Notes: generated by a model from the sequence alone, not told the origin. A stretch of 64,000 nucleotides of DNA from an uncultured Bacteroidia bacterium (GCA_902773925.1 CACYGI010000005.1:1-64000), one strand, 5' to 3'. Positions 54,180-61,933 are shown, counted from the stretch's first letter. Numbers and translations: made by a program.

Positions 54180-55768
54180 TTCTTTGCGTGTCTTCTGAGG
54201 GTTTGGATGCATTCGCGGCGCGAAATGATGACCGATACGCCTTCGTATTCGATCTCTTCGCGGATGACTTTCTCCATATCCGGATAATTTTTCGGCAGGG
54301 GAACGATGGTGCGGATGTGCGCCCTTTCGACGCCAAGGCCTTCGCAGATGGCTTCGATGCGGCCGGTGCCTGCCGAATCCTGTCCGCCCGTCATACCGGT
54401 GGTCAGGTTGTCCGAGATGCAGAGGACCACGTTGGCTTTGGCATTTACTGCGTCAAGCAGTCCGGTCATTCCGCTGTGCGTGAATGTAGAGTCGCCGAGC
54501 ACTGCCACGGACGGCCAGACGCCGCTGTAAGCCGCGCCCTGTGCCATCGTAAATGACGAACCCATCTCGACGCAGGTGTCAATGGCGTGAAGCGGGGCCA
54601 TATAGCCGAGCGTGTAGCATCCTATGTCGCTGAATACCTGAGCCGTGGGATAGTCCTTCTTCAGGACGTTGTTCAGAGCCGTATAGAAATCGCGGTGTCC
54701 GCAGCCCTGGCAGAGTGCCGGCGGGCGGGGAACTACGACCTGTGAAGCAGGGTAGGCAGGATGTGCCTCAAGGCCGAGAGCCTTGCGGACCTCGTCCGGG
54801 GTGAGCTCTCCGTCGCGGACCACCGTGCCGTCCAGGCGGCCGTGGATCTCTACTGCCGTAGGGAATACGCCGCGCATACGCTTCTCGATGAGGGGCTGGC
54901 CCTCTTCGAGGACGAGAATCTTGCCGCTCATCGAGGCGAGCTCGTTGGCCAGGCGGCAGGGGAATGGATACTGGGAGACTTTCAGCACGGGATAGGGGCA
55001 TCCTTCGGGGAAGTTCTCCATCAGGTAGTTGTATGCGATGCCGCAGGCTACGATGCCCAGGCTGTGGTCCTTCCCGTCGCTCAGCCAGTTGAACTGTGAG
55101 CGGCAGGCATCCTCTTCGAAGGTGGCGTTGTCGGCGATGAGTTCGCGGTTGCGCACGCGGGCGTTGGCCGGAAGGGTGACCCAGCGGCGCGGATGCTCCG
55201 GAAGGTGCATCTGATTCTGGTCGCGGACATCGCCCGGATTGACCACTGCGCGCGAGTGTGCCATGCGCGTGGTAAGACGCATCAGCACGGGAATGCCCTT
55301 GCTTTCCGAATAATCGAAGGCCGCACGGGTCATATCGTAAGCTTCCTGCTGGTCGGAGGGTTCGAATACCGGAATCATTGCAAATGTGCCGAGGAAGCGG
55401 GAGTCCTGTTCGTTCTGCGAGCTGTGCATTGAAGGATCGTCGCAGGCCGTGACGACCAGGCCGCCGTTGGCCCCTGTCATCGCCGAGCCCATGAATGCGT
55501 CCATGCAGACGTTCATGCCCACGTGCTTCATGCAGACCAGGGCTCGCTTGCCGGCGTACGACATGCCGAGCGCGCCTTCCATCGCGGTCTTTTCGTTGCA
55601 GGTCCAGTCGCTGTGGACGGCTCCTTCGGCCGCTAGCGGGTGGGCCTGTATATATTCGGTGATTTCTGTGGAGGGAGTGCCCGGATAGGCATATACGCCG
55701 CTCAGTCCGGCGTGCAGTGCGCCCAGCGCGACGGCCTCGTCTCCAAGTAAAAGTTGCTTATCTGCCAT
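54176..55768 (-). CDS. iorA: Indolepyruvate:ferredoxin oxidoreductase subunit alpha
   Basis: The 530 aa protein carries the pyrimidine-binding domain (GDEAVALGALHAGLSGVYAY) and the TPP-binding domain (LCQGCGHRDFYTALNN, VLGDSTFTHSGMTGLLDA). Archaeal IorA extends a further ~100 residues into a C-terminal 2[4Fe-4S] ferredoxin domain. Here the chain stops at RRECIQTLRRHAKK, just before where that domain would begin, so the clusters are absent and a separate ferredoxin partner would be needed. It heads the run iorA-iorB-aminotransferase-CoA-transferase behind a strong promoter at 55790-55820. Confidence 0.93.
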   Translation of the reverse strand: MADKQLLLGDEAVALGALHAGLSGVYAYPGTPSTEITEYIQAHPLAAEGAVHSDWTCNEKTAMEGALGMSYAGKRALVCMKHVGMNVCMDAFMGSAMTGANGGLVVTACDDPSMHSSQNEQDSRFLGTFAMIPVFEPSDQQEAYDMTRAAFDYSESKGIPVLMRLTTRMAHSRAVVNPGDVRDQNQMHLPEHPRRWVTLPANARVRNRELIADNATFEEDACRSQFNWLSDGKDHSLGIVACGIAYNYLMENFPEGCPYPVLKVSQYPFPCRLANELASMSGKILVLEEGQPLIEKRMRGVFPTAVEIHGRLDGTVVRDGELTPDEVRKALGLEAHPAYPASQVVVPRPPALCQGCGHRDFYTALNNVLKKDYPTAQVFSDIGCYTLGYMAPLHAIDTCVEMGSSFTMAQGAAYSGVWPSVAVLGDSTFTHSGMTGLLDAVNAKANVVLCISDNLTTGMTGGQDSAGTGRIEAICEGLGVERAHIRTIVPLPKNYPDMEKVIREEIEYEGVSVIISRRECIQTLRRHAKK

Positions 55769-55789
55769 AACCTGTTGTTTATTTTCCTA

Positions 55790-55820
55790 CAAAGTTATGG
55801 ATTATAATCAATCTTTCAAA
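55790..55820 (-). promoter_or_regulatory. Near-perfect Bacteroidota promoter for the iorA run
   Basis: On the minus strand TTTG (55820-55817), 19 bases, then TAACTTTG (55797-55790) match the TTTG-N19-TAnnTTTG consensus exactly. It is 21 bases from the iorA ATG. This is the best promoter match in the window. Confidence 0.8.
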
Positions 55821-55879
55821 TAAATATTACAGTTTTTAAGAAATAATTTTAAAGCGCTTAAATAAAAGACCTTTACGGG

Positions 55880-57253
55880 CTATTCTGCTACTTTTGCCTT
55901 GTATTCTTCGCGGGCTGCCGTGACCAGCTTGGTAAATTCGGGGTCTGCGTTCAGGCGGGCAACGGTCGCAATGGCTATCAGCCGGCCGTCGCGTACGTCG
56001 ATGTGGTAGTTGGTGCCGGCAATCTCGCAGCTGCGTCCGAATTCAAGGCCGCGCAGCAGGATGTGGTCCTGGCAGGCGGGAGCCACCTCGACCAGCAGCA
56101 TCGCCAGGCCCCAGCCGACAGCGGAGTTGAACGAGGGGTAACTGGTGCTCTTTGCAAGATCCTCTTCCTTGTCGGGGACGAGGCTCTGTTCGCCGAACTG
56201 GAGGAACGGGCGTTTGCGGAAGCCTGCGGATCCAAGCGCCTCGGCGTTGTCCAGGATGGCCTTGCGGCCTTCGGTGATGAGGCGTGCTATGGCCGGAGTC
56301 TCGGTTGCGGAGATATCAATGTCCATACAGTGCTGGAAGCTGCGCATATATGCTTCGGCACTGGTGCAGGCGATGTCCCTGCGGGCCTGCGTCGCGCGGA
56401 AGGTGCTGCGCTCGGACTTGGATTCCCAGTAGCGGACGATCTCGCCGTAGTAGCGCATGCTTGCCGTATCTGGATAGGGAGGGAATATCTTCTGGCCGTC
56501 AGGCATTCCGACGTTTTTGACTTTGCGCAGGTCCTTGCGGAGGCGGAGTACCTCGGCACGGGCTGCGTCGCGGTCTTCGTAGAAGTCAGGATAGTTGTGG
56601 AGGCGTGCGTATGATGCAGCGCAGCAGAGCATTGCCGCATCCACGTCGCTCTGCCAGTGGGCGCCGACTATCACGCGGCTCTCGCCGTATTCGTAGCCTC
56701 GGCGGATGAGGGTGTCCTGCAGCTCGGGGAGCATTTCGGCCATCGCCAGACAGCAACCCCAGCCGTTGGAGGTGTGGCCCGAAGGGTATGAGCCGTCTGT
56801 GCGCAGGCCGTCGTCGTCGTATTTGCCCCAGGTCTGCTCGTTGAATCTTGCGAAGGGACGGACGCGCATATATTTCTTCTTGGTGGCGCGGGCGCTCTTG
56901 CGGACCGTTTCGCTGACGCGTGAGAGGTACTTGTAGAGGGCGGGCGTCTTTTCGGGGGTGATCTCCAGCGAGAGGGCTTCGCCGAATATCTCCGTCATCG
57001 CCGCTACGCCGTAGTTGGATTCGCGGCTTGCGCGCTCGCCGCGTTCGCTGTCGCGGACGCTTTTACCCCATATCCACTGCATAAAGTCATCTGCGAAGAT
57101 CAGGTGCGAGGTGTCTGCCGGCGAGGGCAGGTAGATGCGGCCGTCAGGCTGCTCTTCGATGGGGAAGTAGGGTTCGTATTTGACCTGTGCGAATGATTCG
57201 ATGCTTCCTGCGATCAGCAGCAGGGCGGCGGTAATGGCGATGCGGCGTGTCAT
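55880..57253 (-). CDS. PAP2-family acid phosphatase with a degenerate second domain
   Basis: The 457 aa protein (start MTRRIAITAA at 57253) has a Sec signal ending ESFAQ. The first PAP2 domain holds all three phosphatase motifs: KKYMRVRP, SYPSGHTSNGWG, and SRVIVGAHWQSDV. The second half repeats the pattern with losses: KRPFLQFGEQS, TSYPSFNSAVGWG (PSGH replaced by PSFN) and SCEIAGTNYHIDV (SRxxxxxH replaced by SCxxxxxN). It therefore looks like a tandem duplication with one active and one inactive copy, in the periplasm. Substrate could be phospholipid, undecaprenyl or soluble phosphomonoesters. Confidence 0.87.
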   Translation of the reverse strand: MTRRIAITAALLLIAGSIESFAQVKYEPYFPIEEQPDGRIYLPSPADTSHLIFADDFMQWIWGKSVRDSERGERASRESNYGVAAMTEIFGEALSLEITPEKTPALYKYLSRVSETVRKSARATKKKYMRVRPFARFNEQTWGKYDDDGLRTDGSYPSGHTSNGWGCCLAMAEMLPELQDTLIRRGYEYGESRVIVGAHWQSDVDAAMLCCAASYARLHNYPDFYEDRDAARAEVLRLRKDLRKVKNVGMPDGQKIFPPYPDTASMRYYGEIVRYWESKSERSTFRATQARRDIACTSAEAYMRSFQHCMDIDISATETPAIARLITEGRKAILDNAEALGSAGFRKRPFLQFGEQSLVPDKEEDLAKSTSYPSFNSAVGWGLAMLLVEVAPACQDHILLRGLEFGRSCEIAGTNYHIDVRDGRLIAIATVARLNADPEFTKLVTAAREEYKAKVAE

Positions 57254-57309
57254 ACGTCTGGTATTTATCTGTTTGTTTGTCGGTTGGTATGGGATGTGAC
57301 TCCCGTTTG

Positions 57310-57317
57310 CAAATGTA
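57310..57317 (-). promoter_or_regulatory. Putative -7 element for the PAP2 gene
   Basis: Minus-strand TACATTTG matches TAnnTTTG, 57 bases before the ATG at 57253. No -33 element is evident. Confidence 0.45.
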
Positions 57318-57341
57318 TAAAATCTTTTGGTTGTTGCCCGC

Positions 57342-58121
57342 CTATTGTTCGGCAATCAATCTGGGGCGGCCAGCCGGTTCGGCGCTTACGCCGTAACCGA
57401 AAAGGGCGAAGTCGCCTTTGAGCGGGTCGTCTGGGAATATTTGCGCCAGTGCGCGCGTCAGTCGGATGGCTGCGCTCATACTGGCGGTGCGGCTGCTCAG
57501 AAGTCCGAGGCCGACTGCCTGCCGCAGTACGTGCGTGTCGAGCGGCATTATCAGGCTGCGCCGGTCGATGATGTCCGCCCACAGGCCCAGATCTACCGGC
57601 GAGCCGCTGCGCACCATCCAGCGCAGGAACATACAGAGGCGTTTGCAGGCCGATGCGGTGTCAGCCGGTATCACGCCCCGGCTGCCGTGCGAAGCGAACC
57701 AGCTGCAGATGGCTCCGATGGCCTTTTCTGCATCTTTTTCTGCACGTGCGCCGACGTATTGCTTCAGGCTGCCGTGCTCATTCATCAGCTGGCTGTATGC
57801 GCGAAGGAAGTCCCTCATCGTGGCGCAGGTATAGAGGCGGTAGAAGCATTCGCGGCCGTCGCCCTTCAGGTCTGCCTCGAATCCGCCGCCACGCACCCAG
57901 GCGTCCGGGTGTCCCTGGCTGCGCTCCAGCATCCACTGTATGCGAGGCAGGAATTGCGCCCGGCTGCCGTAGCTCACGCTTTGCGCGAGAAATGCCATCG
58001 CTTCGCGGTCCGCGTCGCCTGCGACCTGGTGCATAAACCACGAAGGGTCGCCCTCGAGGAATGCCGCGGTCTCGTATTCGCCCGCAAGGCAGATGAGCTT
58101 ATCTTTGATGCTGTCGTTCAT
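57342..58121 (-). CDS. TIGR02757-family protein (HhH-GPD-like fold)
   Basis: The 259 aa protein has MFLRWMVRSGSPVDLGLW and MPLDTHVLRQAVGLGL, hallmark blocks of the TIGR02757/DUF2400 family, which resembles helix-hairpin-helix DNA glycosylases. The family is conserved in Bacteroidota but its substrate is not established. The gene starts inside the stop of hydE (ATGA overlap), so it is co-translated with it. Confidence 0.88.
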   Translation of the reverse strand: MNDSIKDKLICLAGEYETAAFLEGDPSWFMHQVAGDADREAMAFLAQSVSYGSRAQFLPRIQWMLERSQGHPDAWVRGGGFEADLKGDGRECFYRLYTCATMRDFLRAYSQLMNEHGSLKQYVGARAEKDAEKAIGAICSWFASHGSRGVIPADTASACKRLCMFLRWMVRSGSPVDLGLWADIIDRRSLIMPLDTHVLRQAVGLGLLSSRTASMSAAIRLTRALAQIFPDDPLKGDFALFGYGVSAEPAGRPRLIAEQ

Positions 58122-59164
58122 CGTTTGAAATGGAGAGAGTCGCCCCAGGCGCCGTATCCGACGGGAATATCATCGGGGAGTGACAGCTTGAGCGAGCCGT
58201 CGCGGACCAGGGTTTTGCGGTCGTAGAGATTGTACTTGATCATCTGCTCCTCGGGGGTGACGTTGGGCATTATGACGTTTGCGCCGGAGAGGATGCCCTT
58301 GACTCTACCGCTGTCCGAGAGGGCTTCGAGTGATGTGGCCGCGGCGATGTTGATGTCGGGCATCAACAGTCGCAGCAGGGCGATCATCTTGAGCCCGAGG
58401 GTAAATCGCCTTTCAGCCGTCGGGTAGGTGGCTCCACTGAGTGTCAGTGGCGAATCGGGGTGGGGATTGTAAGGGCCCATACCGACCATCGGGACGTCGA
58501 GCTTCTTGTAGAGGAGCAGGTCGTCCGCCAGGTCCTGCGTCGTCTGGAAGGGTACTCCGATCATCGCTCCGGTGCCGGCCTGGTAACCGATCTCCTTCAG
58601 GTCCAGGATGGCCTGCATCCTGCGTTCGTAGGAGTGCAGCGGATCGTCTGGGTGTATCCTGCGGTAGAGGTTCGGGTTGGAGGATTCGATGCGGAGCAGG
58701 TAACGGTGCGCCCCGGCCTCGAACCATTCCTGATAGACTTCACGGGGCTGCTCGCCCAGGGAGAGCGTTATGCCCAGAGGCGGGTCTTCTCCCGTGTCGA
58801 TGGCCTTGATGGCTTTGAGCAGGCGGGTGACCTTGCGGATGAATGCCGCATCGGTGCGTTCTCCGCCCTGGATGACTACTGATCCGAAGTGACGACGGGC
58901 AGCCGCCTGTGCAGCTGAGAGAACTTCGTCGTCTGAGAGCTCATATCGCTGGCAGGGGATGTCGTGGCGGATGCCGCAGTAGAGGCAGTTCTTGACGCAG
59001 ATGTTGGAGATTTCGATCAGACCCCTCAGATAGACCTTTTCACCGACCGTGGCTATCTTGGTACGGTAGGCTGCAGCCCGCAGCTGCTCGTCGAATGCAG
59101 CATCTTCCGTGGCTATCGCCTCGATGAGACCTTCGCGGTCCAGAGTCAGATCCTTTATTTCCAT
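58118..59164 (-). CDS. hydE: [FeFe]-hydrogenase maturase HydE (radical SAM)
   Basis: HydE acts with HydG and HydF to build the binuclear iron site of [FeFe]-hydrogenase. The 348 aa protein has the radical SAM CX3CX2C motif (Cys56, Cys60, Cys63 in CVKNCLYCGIR), a TIM-barrel body (SVVIQGGERTD, RIESSNPNLY, TGAMIGVPFQTTQDL) and typical length. BioB is similar in size, but the CVKNCLYCGIR and PNVTPEEQMIKY blocks fit HydE. It is 50 kb from hydG and next to a TIGR02757 gene. Confidence 0.92.
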   Translation of the reverse strand: MEIKDLTLDREGLIEAIATEDAAFDEQLRAAAYRTKIATVGEKVYLRGLIEISNICVKNCLYCGIRHDIPCQRYELSDDEVLSAAQAAARRHFGSVVIQGGERTDAAFIRKVTRLLKAIKAIDTGEDPPLGITLSLGEQPREVYQEWFEAGAHRYLLRIESSNPNLYRRIHPDDPLHSYERRMQAILDLKEIGYQAGTGAMIGVPFQTTQDLADDLLLYKKLDVPMVGMGPYNPHPDSPLTLSGATYPTAERRFTLGLKMIALLRLLMPDINIAAATSLEALSDSGRVKGILSGANVIMPNVTPEEQMIKYNLYDRKTLVRDGSLKLSLPDDIPVGYGAWGDSLHFKR

Positions 59165-59168
59165 ACGA

Positions 59169-59176
59169 CAAAGGTA
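59169..59176 (-). promoter_or_regulatory. Putative -7 element directly before hydE
   Basis: Minus-strand TACCTTTG matches TAnnTTTG only 4 bases before the hydE ATG, which would give a leaderless or almost leaderless mRNA. Low confidence because no -33 is seen. Confidence 0.35.
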
Positions 59177-59188
59177 ATAATGTTTTAG

Positions 59189-59196
59189 TAAATTTG
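59189..59196 (+). promoter_or_regulatory. Putative -7 element for the rhodanese gene
   Basis: TAAATTTG matches TAnnTTTG, 26 bases before the ATG at 59223, divergent from hydE. No clear -33 element is present. Confidence 0.45.
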
Positions 59197-59222
59197 CCGC
59201 CGGCTTCTTTTGTTTTTATGGT

Positions 59223-59600
59223 ATGAAAAGAATACTGTTTATACTGCTCGTGATAATGGTTATGGCTGCCGGCTGCAGCGGTTCTTCATCGTATAAAGAT
59301 CTCGAAGTAGAGGAGTTCGCACAGATGCTTTCAGACAGGCAGGACGGAGTGCTCCTTCTGGATGTGCGTACGCCTGAAGAGTTTGCCGAGGGGCATATCC
59401 CCGGGGCTCTAAATGTGAACTGGTTTGACGAGGATTTCCTGGAGCAGTTGGAGTCAGTACTGCGCAAGGACATCCCTGTCCTGGTCTATTGCCGTGGCGG
59501 CAACCGCAGCGCCCGCGCCGCCGCCCTCATCCAATCCTCCGGCTACCGCGCCTACAACCTCCTCGGCGGCTACCAGTCCTGGACCGCCGCCGGGCGGTGA
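59223..59600 (+). CDS. Rhodanese-like lipoprotein
   Basis: The 125 aa protein has a lipoprotein signal with lipobox AAGC (Cys18). A single rhodanese domain follows with LLLDVRTPEEFAEGHIPGA and the active-site loop VYCRGGNRS, whose Cys accepts sulfane sulfur. As a lipoprotein it would act in the periplasm, on thiosulfate, persulfides or a thiol partner. Monocistronic; repeat sequences follow. Confidence 0.88.
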   Translation: MKRILFILLVIMVMAAGCSGSSSYKDLEVEEFAQMLSDRQDGVLLLDVRTPEEFAEGHIPGALNVNWFDEDFLEQLESVLRKDIPVLVYCRGGNRSARAAALIQSSGYRAYNLLGGYQSWTAAGR

Positions 59601-59610
59601 CTGCCTTGGA

Positions 59611-59803
59611 CCGCCGGCTCCGCTTTCGCGCCTCGAAGTTACTGTGTTTACTGGGGCTCTGCCCCAAACCCCGCCGCTCCGGTGACACTATTACACGAGC
59701 TAACGCTTCGTCACCTCCGCTAGCGCCCGACGGCGCTTGGCACGCCCTTCGGCTTAGCAAATAATATAACTATCTCGGCTCCACCAGGCTACGCGCAGCC
59801 GGC
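59611..59803 (+). repeat. Dispersed repeat core, copy C, with ~99-base internal insertion
   Basis: Left arm CGCCTCGAAGTTA and right arm CACGCCCTTCGGCTTAGCAA, ATAATATAACTATCTCGGCT match copies A and B, but the TATTTTTG between them is replaced by about 99 bases (59642-59740). The insertion itself folds into three hairpins: GGGGCTCTGCCCC, GGTGAC with GTCACC, and AGCGCC with GGCGCT. No gene is seen here. Confidence 0.75.
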
Positions 59804-59875
59804 TCGCTCAACGTGGATTCCTCCCAGGAGCTATTCAGGGCAGACCGTTTTTGACGATAGACGATTTTTTTTTTG

Positions 59876-59985
59876 CCTTGGCACTTAACCGGCAGATACA
59901 CTGCGAGATACTGAAGTTGCTACCCCCTATCAGAAGGGGTAGCAACTTCAGCTATCGGGTGACATTCAGGTGGTTAAATGCCAAG
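59876..59985. repeat. Nested palindromic element (~110 bp)
   Basis: The outer arms CTTGGCACTTAACC and GGTTAAATGCCAAG are inverted with one mismatch. The inner hairpin CTGAAGTTGCTACCCC (59911-59926) and GGGGTAGCAACTTCAG (59936-59951) is a perfect 16-bp stem with a 9-base loop. It has no coding potential. It lies in the 604-base gene-free gap between the rhodanese and AT-rich lipoprotein genes and looks like a miniature inverted-repeat element or a structured RNA locus. Confidence 0.7.
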
Positions 59986-60017
59986 CCGATTAGGGGTAAT
60001 CCAAAGGCTCGCCAAGT

Positions 60018-60049
60018 AAAGTGACAATCTCAGCAAAGTGACAATCTCA
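60018..60049 (+). repeat. Two direct copies of AAAGTGACAATCTCA, 17 bases apart
   Basis: The 15-base word occurs at 60018-60032 and 60035-60049 with only GC between. It sits just outside the nested palindrome at 59876-59985. Repeats of this kind occur at transposon ends and protein-binding sites; no transposase gene is nearby. Confidence 0.7.
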
Positions 60050-60090
60050 ATGAAAGGCATGCCGCATCTTAACAGCTGACCGAGTGGGCT

Positions 60091-60122
60091 CCCGGCTGCG
60101 CGTAGCCTGGCGTAGCCGGCGG
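60091..60122 (-). repeat. Short fragment of the dispersed repeat arm
   Basis: CCGGCTGCGCGTAGCCTGG followed by CGTAGCCGGCGG matches the arm at 112-150 and the ends of copies A to D. Confidence 0.5.
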
Positions 60123-60152
60123 TCAGGAACGCTCCACGCCGTGTATGACACA

Positions 60153-60184
60153 AATGAGTCCGCGGTCTCATCCGCGGACTCATT
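60153..60184. terminator. Strong hairpin downstream of the AT-rich lipoprotein gene
   Basis: AATGAGTCCGCGG and CCGCGGACTCATT form a perfect 13-bp stem with a 6-base loop. It lies 20 bases past the stop codon of the minus-strand lipoprotein gene. The following minus-strand sequence is only TTTGTGTC, so it is an imperfect Rho-independent terminator. Confidence 0.6.
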
Positions 60185-60204
60185 GTCAGTTACCGATAGG
60201 ATTA

Positions 60205-60705
60205 TCATACTTCATCGTCATCGTCAGCACGTTCTTCGGGAAGGATATACTTGCCGATACTTTGTGCCGAATATTTTTTATCATACATGGCTCGAATAAT
60301 TATTTCTTGTCCATTTATTAAATTAAGACTATCTCCGTATAGACATTTGTCGCAACAATCATTAAAGTCAAATACAGTTTTAACATCATTGGTAACATCA
60401 GTGTATTCATTGTTTACGGATAGATATGCCTTAAAGGACAGGATTTCATCAGGCCCGATTGTCCAGCCGTCACCGGGTACGATGATGAGTGAAATTGAAG
60501 GATCGTGGATCAGTGTTTCATTATCAGGGACAGGCGTTTGGTTGTCGATATCAGACATAGGTGTCTCACCGGAGACGGAAGATGTATTCGTCCAGTTAGT
60601 TATATTAGTCCTTTCTTCAGTCTTTTCGGGTTCAAAATTTACGCAGGATGCGAAAGAGAATGCTGCTACTGCGATGATTGCTGCGATTGCGATGATTTTC
60701 TTCAT
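60205..60705 (-). CDS. AT-rich lipoprotein of unknown function
   Basis: The 166 aa product has a lipoprotein signal with lipobox FASC (Cys21), a Thr/Asn-rich linker (NITNWTNTSSVSGE) and a beta-rich C-terminal region with a CCDKC cluster, ending in RADDDDEV. The coding sequence is visibly richer in A and T than neighbouring genes, with codons such as ATA, TTA and AAT common, which suggests horizontal origin. No family is recognised. It is flanked by repeats on one side and a long AT-rich leader on the other. Confidence 0.7.
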   Translation of the reverse strand: MKKIIAIAAIIAVAAFSFASCVNFEPEKTEERTNITNWTNTSSVSGETPMSDIDNQTPVPDNETLIHDPSISLIIVPGDGWTIGPDEILSFKAYLSVNNEYTDVTNDVKTVFDFNDCCDKCLYGDSLNLINGQEIIIRAMYDKKYSAQSIGKYILPEERADDDDEV

Positions 60706-60810
60706 GGTTGAAAAAGTTTAATGTTTATTCTTTTTGTCTATTAAGAGTGGATAATTCATTTTTTCTAACACTCTTTTTCAACTTTTTTACTTTTTCACCA
60801 TTGGAGGGTA

Positions 60811-60839
60811 AAAGAAAACGCCCGGAGTGGCCGGGCGTT
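60811..60839 (-). terminator. Rho-independent terminator of the nitroreductase gene
   Basis: On the minus strand AACGCCCGG pairs with CCGGGCGTT (9-bp stem) followed by TTCTTTT. It lies 27 bases past the nitroreductase stop codon. Confidence 0.85.
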
Positions 60840-60865
60840 AGGAGTGAGGGTGGGGGAATGGTGGA

Positions 60866-61492
60866 TTACCACTTTTCCCAGTGGATGTTTTCGGGGACCC
60901 ATTTGTCCTTGGGCTCGGGGTTCTCGGCGGGGACACCGACGGGGATCGAGCAGAGGATCTTGATATTTGCCGGAAGGCCGAGGGCCTCGGCGATGGGAGC
61001 TGTGCGATTCTCGTTGGGGTAGCCGGAGATCCACACTGCGCCAAGTCCGAGTGCGTGTGCTGCAAGGAGGATATTTTCCGTAGCGGCGCTGCAGTCCTCA
61101 TACCAGAATATCAGCGGGAGCTCGGTCTCGGGTGCGTCGGGCTGACCGTGCGGACGGCCCATGCGGGTGGTCTGGCCGCAGACGACGATGACTGCGCCTG
61201 CCGATGTGAACATTTCGCTGCGGCGCTCTCCGCCATAGACTTCCTGGATACGGTCCTTGTCGGTGAGAACGACGAAGCGCCAGGGCTGTGCATTCATTGC
61301 CGAGGGCGCTGCCATACCGGCCTTGAGGATGGTCTCGAGCTGCTCTGAAGTGACGGCTTCGCCCGTAAAGCTGCGGATACTTGTGCGGGTCATGATGACA
61401 TCGAGTGCCGAGGGAGCGTCTTTTTTCGGCTCATTGCAGCAGCCGGTCATCATCAGGACCGCCAGGGCTGCCAATAAAAATATTTTCTTCAT
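60866..61492 (-). CDS. Nitroreductase-family lipoprotein
   Basis: The 208 aa protein is a nitroreductase (FMN-dependent NAD(P)H oxidoreductase fold): TRTSIRSFTGEAVTSEQLE, AAPSAMNAQPWRFVVL and GLGAVWISGYPNE are typical. It begins with a lipoprotein signal, MKKIFLLAALAVLMMTGCCN, with lipobox TGC, so the enzyme should be membrane-anchored outside the cytoplasm; most family members are cytosolic. How it gets FMN and electrons there is unknown. It follows the TIGR04076 gene by 24 bases. Confidence 0.88.
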   Translation of the reverse strand: MKKIFLLAALAVLMMTGCCNEPKKDAPSALDVIMTRTSIRSFTGEAVTSEQLETILKAGMAAPSAMNAQPWRFVVLTDKDRIQEVYGGERRSEMFTSAGAVIVVCGQTTRMGRPHGQPDAPETELPLIFWYEDCSAATENILLAAHALGLGAVWISGYPNENRTAPIAEALGLPANIKILCSIPVGVPAENPEPKDKWVPENIHWEKW

Positions 61493-61516
61493 TAGAGTAA
61501 AAATTGTTGATTGATA

Positions 61517-61831
61517 TTATTCGATTACTTCGATGTAAAAGCTGACCGGCCGGAAGCCGTCGTTGCAACTGATCATTGCGCTCAGCGAGTTGCGCATCCA
61601 GCCGTCGTAGAAATTGCCTTCGCCGCGGGCGAGGGCCTTGACGAAGGGCCGCATCGACTGCCAGGCCGAAGGACACATCCCTCTGGGCTTACGTCCGGCG
61701 ACGGAAATCCAGCTCTGACCGGTCTGAATGTCGCACGCGTGATCGATGGGATTTTCGTAACGGGCCATCAGGTCGGGGTATTCGCTCTTGCGAACGGCTG
61801 TAATGCGGATATTTCTGAGTCCGTTCTGCAT
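61517..61831 (-). CDS. TIGR04076-family small protein
   Basis: The 104 aa protein, started at MQNGLRNIRITAVRKSEYPD (61831), fits the TIGR04076 family by length and the NPIDHACDIQTGQSWIS and PSAWQSMRPFVKALARGE segments. Two conserved cysteines (HAC, RGMCPSAW) are present. Members often sit beside oxidoreductases or metal-dependent enzymes; function is not established. It is probably co-transcribed with the downstream nitroreductase and divergent from the flavodoxin gene. Confidence 0.75.
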   Translation of the reverse strand: MQNGLRNIRITAVRKSEYPDLMARYENPIDHACDIQTGQSWISVAGRKPRGMCPSAWQSMRPFVKALARGEGNFYDGWMRNSLSAMISCNDGFRPVSFYIEVIE

Positions 61832-61925
61832 ATGGATGCTAAAGTAGTGTATTTTGTGCAATAAACCAAATACTTGCCAGCAGCGACAAGATCTGGTTTT
61901 ATATCGCTTGGTCAGCAAAAAACGT

Positions 61926-61933
61926 TATATTTG
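61926..61933 (+). promoter_or_regulatory. Putative -7 element for the flavodoxin gene
   Basis: TATATTTG matches TAnnTTTG, 22 bases before the ATG at 61956. The upstream in-frame ATG at 61854 would precede the promoter, supporting the shorter start. Confidence 0.6.

Noticed and set aside
59601-60204. Possible tRNA or small gene in the 604-base gap
   Set aside because: No T-loop GTTCGAATC-type sequence or usable reading frame was found; the gap is made of repeats and palindromes.
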